Below are positions 59,123 to 64,000 of a stretch of DNA of 64,000 bases, in pieces. The DNA comes from Nocardioides sp. 1609 (GTDB taxonomy: Bacteria > Actinomycetota > Actinomycetes > Propionibacteriales > Nocardioidaceae): NCBI RefSeq assembly GCF_004522105.1, contig NZ_SPUJ01000007.1, forward strand, positions 1 to 64,000. Direction: 5' to 3'. The stretch's first letter is position 1. The number at the start of each line of letters is the position of its first letter. The notes under the pieces were generated by a model that saw nothing but the letters and a program-made list of their open reading frames with translations, was not told the DNA's origin and searched no databases. Position numbers and translations under genes: made by a program.

Positions 59123-59694
59123 CGAGCACCCGCCAGGAAGTTCGCGACCAGCGCGGCGCCGTGCCGCGACAGGATCGACTCCGGGTGGAACTGCACGCCC
59201 TCCAGCGGCAGGGTCCGGTGCCGCACGCCCATCACGACGCCGTCGCCGGAGCGGGCCGACACCTCCAGCACCTCGGGGACGACGACCGCCGCGAGCGAGT
59301 GGTAGCGGACCGCCTCGAACCCGTCGGCGACGCCGGTGAAGACGCCGCGCCCGTCGTGGTCGATCCGGGCGACCTCGCCGTGCGCCGGCCGGACCCGCTC
59401 GACCCGCCCGCCGTACGCCGTCACGAGGCCCTGCATGCCGAGGCAGACGCCGAGCACCGGGCGCGTCGCCGCGGCCAGCACGGCCCGCCCCACGGCGAAG
59501 TCCGCGGCGTCGTCGGGGTGCCCGGGCCCGGGTGAGAGCACCACGTGGGAGTAGGCCAGGACGTCGCGCGCGGCGACCTCGTCGTGCTGGACGACGGCCG
59601 GCAGCGAGCCCGTCACCGCGGCGACGAGGTGCACCAGGTTCCACGTGTACGAGTCGTGGTGGTCGACCACGACGACGTCCGGCGCAGGGCTCAC
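59119..59694 (-). CDS. pabA: Glutamine amidotransferase component (PabA/TrpG-like)
   Basis: 191 residues, class I amidotransferase. VDHHDSYTWNLVHLV at the N-terminus, LSPGPGHPDD, the nucleophile Cys in LGVCLGMQGL, and His in VQFHPESIL (catalytic dyad/triad). It supplies ammonia from glutamine to component I, encoded immediately downstream with an ATGA overlap. GTG at 59694 is chosen because the first strand (VVVVDHHDSY) follows directly. Confidence 0.85.
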   Translation of the reverse strand: MSPAPDVVVVDHHDSYTWNLVHLVAAVTGSLPAVVQHDEVAARDVLAYSHVVLSPGPGHPDDAADFAVGRAVLAAATRPVLGVCLGMQGLVTAYGGRVERVRPAHGEVARIDHDGRGVFTGVADGFEAVRYHSLAAVVVPEVLEVSARSGDGVVMGVRHRTLPLEGVQFHPESILSRHGAALVANFLAGAR

Positions 59695-59749
59695 GGGGAG
59701 CCACGCTATCGGCGGTTCGAAGCACACCTTCCTGGGTAGGTTTAGGGGC

Positions 59750-60274
59750 GTGAGCATCTACCTCGTCCTCGGCATCGCGGGACTGGTCGTGCTCGCCTTC
59801 TCCCTGGTCGTCGGAGACCTGCTCGGCGGCGTGCTGCCGGGGCTCGACGCGCTCTCCGGCGACTGGTTCTCGACCGAGGTCGTCGGCTCGTTCGTCGCCG
59901 CGCTCGGCTTCGGCGGCCTGATCGCCGAGCAGGCCGGAGCCCCCGGCGCGGTCACCCTCGGGGTCGGTCTCTCCGCCGGCATCCTCTTCGGCGCCCTCGG
60001 CGCCGCGCTGACCCGCCTGGTGCGCGGCGGCGCCACCGACCACACCCCGGCCACCGACGACGTCGTGGGGCACGAGGGGCTGGTCGTCTCCGGCATCCCG
60101 GCCGACGGCCTCGGCAACGTCCGGGTCTACCTCGGCGGCCACACGATCAGCCTCAACGCCCGCGCCGACGTCGTCCTCGACGCCGGCACGCGGGTGCACG
60201 TGACCGGTGTCCTGTCACCGACGGCCGTGACGGTCGCCCCGGTGTGGAACGCGCTCCCGAGCACCGACTCCTGA
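59750..60274 (+). CDS. NfeD-like membrane protein
   Basis: 174 residues from GTG at 59750. Two or three hydrophobic segments (YLVLGIAGLVVLAFSLVVGD, STEVVGSFVAALGFGGLI, TLGVGLSAGILFGALGAALT) precede a C-terminal OB-like soluble domain (HEGLVVSGIPADG, HTISLNARADVVLDAGTRVHVTGV). This organisation is that of NfeD1b-type partners of flotillins. The flotillin gene lies 124 nt downstream on the same strand, which supports the assignment. It is divergent from the PabA-like gene. Confidence 0.7.
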   Translation: MSIYLVLGIAGLVVLAFSLVVGDLLGGVLPGLDALSGDWFSTEVVGSFVAALGFGGLIAEQAGAPGAVTLGVGLSAGILFGALGAALTRLVRGGATDHTPATDDVVGHEGLVVSGIPADGLGNVRVYLGGHTISLNARADVVLDAGTRVHVTGVLSPTAVTVAPVWNALPSTDS

Positions 60275-60398
60275 CCACCGCCCGGCCCTGTCGGACGTCC
60301 ACCCCCACCACCGACCACCGACGCCGCACCACCGACGCCGATCGCCGGCACTGCCGGGCAGCCACGGCACCCCAGACCCCGACAGAAGAGAGATCCCC

Positions 60399-61931
60399 GT
60401 GTTCGACTCCGCCCTCGGCGCCATCATCGGCCTCGTCGTCCTGCTCCTGCTCGTCGTCCTCCTGGTCACCAGCCGCTACAAGGTTGCCGGGCCCAACCAG
60501 GCGTTCATCATCACCGGCCGCAAGGGCAAGGCCGTGCTCAACCCCGAGACCGGCCAGCTCAGCACCGACCTCTCGGGTCAGAAGGTCGTGCTCGGCGGCG
60601 GCGTCTTCGTCATCCCGTTCGTGCAGAAGCAGGCGACCCTCGACCTGTCCAGCCGGCGGATCTCGGTGCAGATCCGCGGCGCCGTCTCCGGCCAGGGCAT
60701 CAAGCTGAACGTCGAGGGCGTCGCGATCGTCAAGGTCGGCGGCAACGCCGATCAGATCCGCCTCGCCGCCCAGCGGTTCCTGAGCCAGCAGCAGGACGTC
60801 GAGGCCTTCACCCAGGAGGTGCTCGCCGGTGCGCTCCGCTCGATCGTCGGCGGGCTCACCGTCGAGCAGATCATCCGCGACCGTGCGGCGTTCGCCCAGC
60901 GGGTCGCCGACGAGTCCGAGAACTCGCTCACCGGGCAGGGCCTGATCCTCGACACCTTCCAGATCCAGGACGTCACCGACGACGGCAGCTACCTCGCCGA
61001 CCTCGGGCGTCCGGAGGCGGCGCGGGTCAGCCAGACCGCCCGGATCGCGGAGGCCAACGCCCGTCAGGCCGCCGAGCAGGCGCAGATCGCCGCCGAGCAG
61101 GAGATCGCGGTCGCCCAGCGGACCCTCGCCCTCAAGCAGGCCGAGATCAAGGCCGAGACGGACGCGGCCTCCGCCCAGGCGGCGGCGGCCGGACCGCTCG
61201 CGCAGGCCGACCGAGACCAGGCGATCCTCACCGAGCAGGAGAAGGTCGCGGTCCGGCAGGCGTCGCTGACCGAGCGCCAGCTCGAGACCCAGGTGCGCAA
61301 GCCCGCCGACGCGGCGCGCTACAAGCTGGAGCAGGAGGCCGAGGCCAACCGCAACGCCGAGATCGCCGGGGCCGAGGCCCGCAAGGCGGCCACCATCGCC
61401 TCGGCCCAGGCCAAGGCCGAGGAGGCCCGGCTGTCGGGTGAGGCCGAGAAGTCGCGACGCACCGCGCTCGCCGAGGCCGAGGCCATCGAGGGCGCCCGGC
61501 GCGGTGAGGCCGAGAAGGCCCGTCGTGTCGCCGAGGCCGACGCCACCCGCGCCGAGGGTGAGGCCACCGCGGCCGCGACCCTCGCCATCGGGCACGCCGA
61601 GGCCGAGGCGATGGACAAGCGGGCCGAGGCGTTCGCCCACTACAACGACGCCGCGGTGCTGCAGATGCTGATCGAGGTGCTCCCGCAGATCGCCCGCGAG
61701 GTCGCCGCCCCGATCGCCGCCATCGACCAGCTCACCGTCGTCTCCACCGACGGCGCCGGCGCGCTGCCCAAGCAGGTCACCGACAACGTCGTCCAGACCC
61801 TGTCGATGCTCAAGACCACGACCGGTCTCGACCTCGAGGCGCTGATCAAGAAGTCGGTCGGCGGCGCCGCCGGCGCGATCGGCGGCTCGACGGGCGCCGA
61901 CGGCTCCCGCTCCACCTCGTCGTCGTCCTGA
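60399..61931 (+). CDS. Flotillin / SPFH domain protein
   Basis: 510 residues. One N-terminal membrane helix (residues of about 7-27, LGAIIGLVVLLLLVVLLV), then the SPFH/PHB domain (ISVQIRGAVSGQGIKLNVEGVAIVKVGG), then an extended coiled coil with many EA repeats (about 205-400) characteristic of flotillins. A helical C-terminal end has LIKKSVGGAAGAIGG and a Ser tail. Flotillins form membrane microdomain scaffolds. Its neighbour is an NfeD-like protein, a typical partner. The downstream hairpin array would terminate it. Confidence 0.92.
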   Translation: MFDSALGAIIGLVVLLLLVVLLVTSRYKVAGPNQAFIITGRKGKAVLNPETGQLSTDLSGQKVVLGGGVFVIPFVQKQATLDLSSRRISVQIRGAVSGQGIKLNVEGVAIVKVGGNADQIRLAAQRFLSQQQDVEAFTQEVLAGALRSIVGGLTVEQIIRDRAAFAQRVADESENSLTGQGLILDTFQIQDVTDDGSYLADLGRPEAARVSQTARIAEANARQAAEQAQIAAEQEIAVAQRTLALKQAEIKAETDAASAQAAAAGPLAQADRDQAILTEQEKVAVRQASLTERQLETQVRKPADAARYKLEQEAEANRNAEIAGAEARKAATIASAQAKAEEARLSGEAEKSRRTALAEAEAIEGARRGEAEKARRVAEADATRAEGEATAAATLAIGHAEAEAMDKRAEAFAHYNDAAVLQMLIEVLPQIAREVAAPIAAIDQLTVVSTDGAGALPKQVTDNVVQTLSMLKTTTGLDLEALIKKSVGGAAGAIGGSTGADGSRSTSSSS

Positions 61932-61941
61932 CCCCGACGCC

Positions 61942-62096
61942 GACCCGTCGCCGATAGGTGACGGGTCAGTCTGGGATCTGCGCTGACCCGTCGCCGATAG
62001 GTGACGGGTCGGTCCGGGATCTGCGCTGACCCGTCGCCGATAGGTGACGGGTCGGTCCGAGATTGACGCTGACCCGTCGCCGATAGGTGACGGGTC
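61942..62096. repeat. Array of four 43-bp-spaced hairpins between convergent genes
   Basis: Copies with arms GACCCGTCGCC and GGTGACGGGTC around GATA lie at 61942-61967, 61985-62010, 62028-62053 and 62071-62096; the period is exactly 43 bp. The left arm differs from the 12-kb array by one base (G for A). That change gives a G-U pair in RNA from the plus strand but an A-C mismatch from the minus strand. The array fills the gap between the flotillin gene and the convergent anthranilate synthase gene. Confidence 0.85.
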
Positions 62097-62105
62097 AGCG
62101 TGGTC

Positions 62106-64000
62106 CTAGAGCAGGGAGCCGACGATCTCGTGGAGGAGGTCGTAGCCGCGCTCGGTGAGGATCGACTCGGCGTGGAACTGGATGCCGCGGTAGTGCGGGC
62201 CGGCCAGGTGGTGGACGTCGCCGGTCTCGGGGTCGACGTCGACGCGGACGCCGTCGGGCAGGGTGTCGTCGGGGCCGACCCGGCCGACGAAGGTGTTGTA
62301 GAAGCCCACCCGCTCGGTGCGGCCCTCGAAACCGATCGCCGACTGGGTGCCCTGGAAGACGATGTCCTTGTAGGCCAGCGGGATGCCGAGCTCGTGGCAC
62401 AGCGCCTGGTGGCCCAGGCAGACGGCGAGGAACGGCGCCCGCCTGGCCAGCAGCCAGGCGACGGCGTGCCGCAGCTTGGCCATCTTCGGGTCGTCGTCGT
62501 CGCGGGGGTCGCCGGGCCCGGGACCGACGACCACCAGGTCGGCGCGGTCGAGGCACCCGGCCTCGTAGTCGGCGTGCTTGACCACGGACGACGTCAGGCC
62601 GAGGACGCCGAGCACGTGGCGCAGCATGTTCACGAAGTCGTCCTCGCCGTCGAGGATGACGACGTGCTTGCCGGCCAGCCGCGGGTCGGGCGGCGAGCCC
62701 ATCTGGTCGCGCAGCCAGAACGCGCTGAGCCGGCGGTTGCGGGCGTTGAGCGCGAGCAGGACGTCCTCGTCGGCGACGAGCTCGGCCAGGTTGGTGCTCG
62801 GCACGGGTGCCGGCGGCACCAGCCCGAACGCCGACAGGATGCCGCCCGCCTTGGCGTGCGTCTCGGCCACCTCGTGGGCGGGGTCGGAGTCGCGCACCAG
62901 CGTCGCGCCCGCGGTGACGGTGAGCCGGCCCTCGAGGTCGACGTCGGCGGTGCGGATCACGATCGGGCTGTCGACGACCGCGCCGCCGACCTCGTCGCGC
63001 CCGAGGATCGCGAGCGCCGCGCCGTAGTACCCGCGGCCGACGCTCTCGTACTGCTTGATGAGCCGGCAGGCGTTCTCGACCGGTGACCCGGTGACGGTGG
63101 CGGCGTACATGGTGTCGCGCAGGACCTCGCGCGGGTCGCGGTCGGTGCGGCCGGCGAGGAGGTACTCGGTGTGCACCAGACGGCTCATCGGCTTCAGGAA
63201 CGGCCCGAGCACCTGGCCACCCTCGTGGCAGATGTCGCACATCATCTTGAGCTCCTCGTCGACGACCATGAAGAGCTCGTAGATCTCCTTCTCGTCGTGC
63301 AGGAAGTCGAGGAGCTGCTTGCGGGCGTCACCCCCGTCGTCCGCCGACGGGATGCGGAAGGTGCCGCTGATCGGGTTCATCCGGACGTCGCCGCCGTGCA
63401 CGCTGACGTGCCGCTCCGGGCTGGCACCGATCAGGTAGCGGTCGCCGGTGAAGAAGACGTAGGTCCAGTAGGCACCGCGCTCGCGCTCGAGGAGGCGGCG
63501 GAACACCGCGAGCGCCTTGTCGCGGCCCCAGTCGGCGACCTGCGCCCGGTAGTGCCGACCGATGACGAGGTTGGCGCCCTCGCCCTGCCCGATCTCGTCG
63601 GCGATGATCGAGCCGACCAGCCGGCCGTACTCCTCGTCGTCGGTCTCGAAGCCGCCGCGGTCGGTGAACTCGACCGGCACCTCGTCGATCGCGTCGATCA
63701 CCTCGGCGACGGAGAACTCGCGCTCGGTCGCGATGTCGACCACGACCAGCGGGGTGCCGTCGTCGTGCGCCTCGAAGCCGCGCTCGGCGACCTGGCGGAA
63801 CGGGATCGCCACCAGCCGGTCGGCGATGTGGCCGTCCTGCGGGACGCCCTCGTCCAGCGGGACGTCGAGGATCGAGGCGACCTCGGTGCGCGCACCGCCG
63901 ACCAGGCCCACGGTGTCGCGGTCGCCCGCCCGGGTCGAACGCCGGATGATCGCCCAGGCCTCGTGCTCCGCGAGCGCGTCGATGGCGGCGCGGACGTCCG
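62106..64000 (-). CDS. Fused anthranilate synthase (TrpEG/PhzE-type), 5' end outside window
   Basis: At least 631 residues. The frame is open from the right edge, with AWAIIRRSTRAGDRDTVGLVGG upstream of an internal GTG at 63911, so the start is beyond 64000. The N-terminal part is the component I fold (NPISGTFRIP, LFMVVDEELKMMCDICHEGG, TGSPVENACRLIKQYESVGRGY), and the C-terminal 200 residues are the amidotransferase with LAVCLGHQAL (Cys) and IQFHAESIL (His). The fused single-chain order is as in PhzE and other anthranilate/ADIC synthases. It is a second chorismate enzyme set, 3 kb from the PabAB-like pair. Confidence 0.85.
   Translation of the reverse strand, partial: DVRAAIDALAEHEAWAIIRRSTRAGDRDTVGLVGGARTEVASILDVPLDEGVPQDGHIADRLVAIPFRQVAERGFEAHDDGTPLVVVDIATEREFSVAEVIDAIDEVPVEFTDRGGFETDDEEYGRLVGSIIADEIGQGEGANLVIGRHYRAQVADWGRDKALAVFRRLLERERGAYWTYVFFTGDRYLIGASPERHVSVHGGDVRMNPISGTFRIPSADDGGDARKQLLDFLHDEKEIYELFMVVDEELKMMCDICHEGGQVLGPFLKPMSRLVHTEYLLAGRTDRDPREVLRDTMYAATVTGSPVENACRLIKQYESVGRGYYGAALAILGRDEVGGAVVDSPIVIRTADVDLEGRLTVTAGATLVRDSDPAHEVAETHAKAGGILSAFGLVPPAPVPSTNLAELVADEDVLLALNARNRRLSAFWLRDQMGSPPDPRLAGKHVVILDGEDDFVNMLRHVLGVLGLTSSVVKHADYEAGCLDRADLVVVGPGPGDPRDDDDPKMAKLRHAVAWLLARRAPFLAVCLGHQALCHELGIPLAYKDIVFQGTQSAIGFEGRTERVGFYNTFVGRVGPDDTLPDGVRVDVDPETGDVHHLAGPHYRGIQFHAESILTERGYDLLHEIVGSLL

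Noticed and set aside
1-64000. tRNA, rRNA or riboswitch
   Set aside because: No cloverleaf with a conserved T-loop, rRNA segment or known riboswitch core was noticed on reading. A covariance-model scan (tRNAscan-SE/Infernal) would be decisive.

Overview
The window reads as a chromosomal segment of a high-GC actinobacterium, most likely a Nocardioides or close relative (Nocardioidaceae). The evidence is the very GC-rich third codon positions, the many GTG starts, the C-terminus of an Lsr2 nucleoid protein at the left edge, a mycobacterial-type ferredoxin reductase/fatty-acid desaturase pair, DUF2510 proteins, lipoproteins encoded beside signalling genes, and families of intergenic palindromes. 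I saw no tRNA, rRNA, CRISPR array, transposase or phage structural gene.

Left part (1-10.1 kb). The first 3.6 kb is loosely coding: lsr2 end, a small membrane ORF, an MFS exporter, an ORF interrupted by a stop codon, a membrane protein, and short dispersed repeats. Then come a YaeQ-like protein, a luciferase-like monooxygenase, an operon of DUF4397 protein, class F-like sortase and membrane protein, and the desaturase with its ferredoxin reductase. The last pair is divergent from a PucR-type regulator across an inverted repeat.

10.1-27 kb. A GDSL lipoprotein, a YtcJ-like amidohydrolase, two receptor-type Ser/Thr kinases, an ECF sigma factor coupled to an M1 peptidase lipoprotein, and an epimerase. 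The most unusual locus is here: a AAA+ ATPase (21545-23359), a 1056-residue protein with an eCIS-core/DUF4157 HELGH domain (23352-26522) and a YbjN-like protein (26519-27019). Their reading frames overlap, and they are divergent from a Ser/Thr kinase. They resemble the accessory genes of extracellular contractile injection systems, but no sheath, tube or baseplate gene is present.

27-45 kb. 2-oxoacid dehydrogenase E1alpha/E1beta/E2 operon, an SRPBCC protein, a cation efflux protein, a glutathionyl-hydroquinone-reductase-like protein, two DUF2510 membrane proteins flanking a zinc metallopeptidase, and a cluster of transglutaminase, ATP-grasp/alpha-E fusion and giant transglutaminase/DUF2126 protein. 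That cluster is split by a 1-kb array of palindromic repeats.

45-64 kb. An ArsR-type regulator with MFS exporter, a Pat/HisC aminotransferase, a DHFR-like reductase, VanZ, a TetR regulator divergent from a carotenoid oxygenase, a dimethylargininase-like hydrolase divergent from a GntR regulator, holin-like membrane protein/LMW phosphatase/fructosamine kinase operon, a MprAB-like two-component system with lipoprotein, PabB-PabA-like proteins, NfeD-like plus flotillin, and a fused anthranilate synthase running off the right edge. Three regulator genes here have well-defined palindromic operators next to them. Two arrays of the same 43-bp-period hairpin sit between convergent genes at 12.2 and 62.0 kb.
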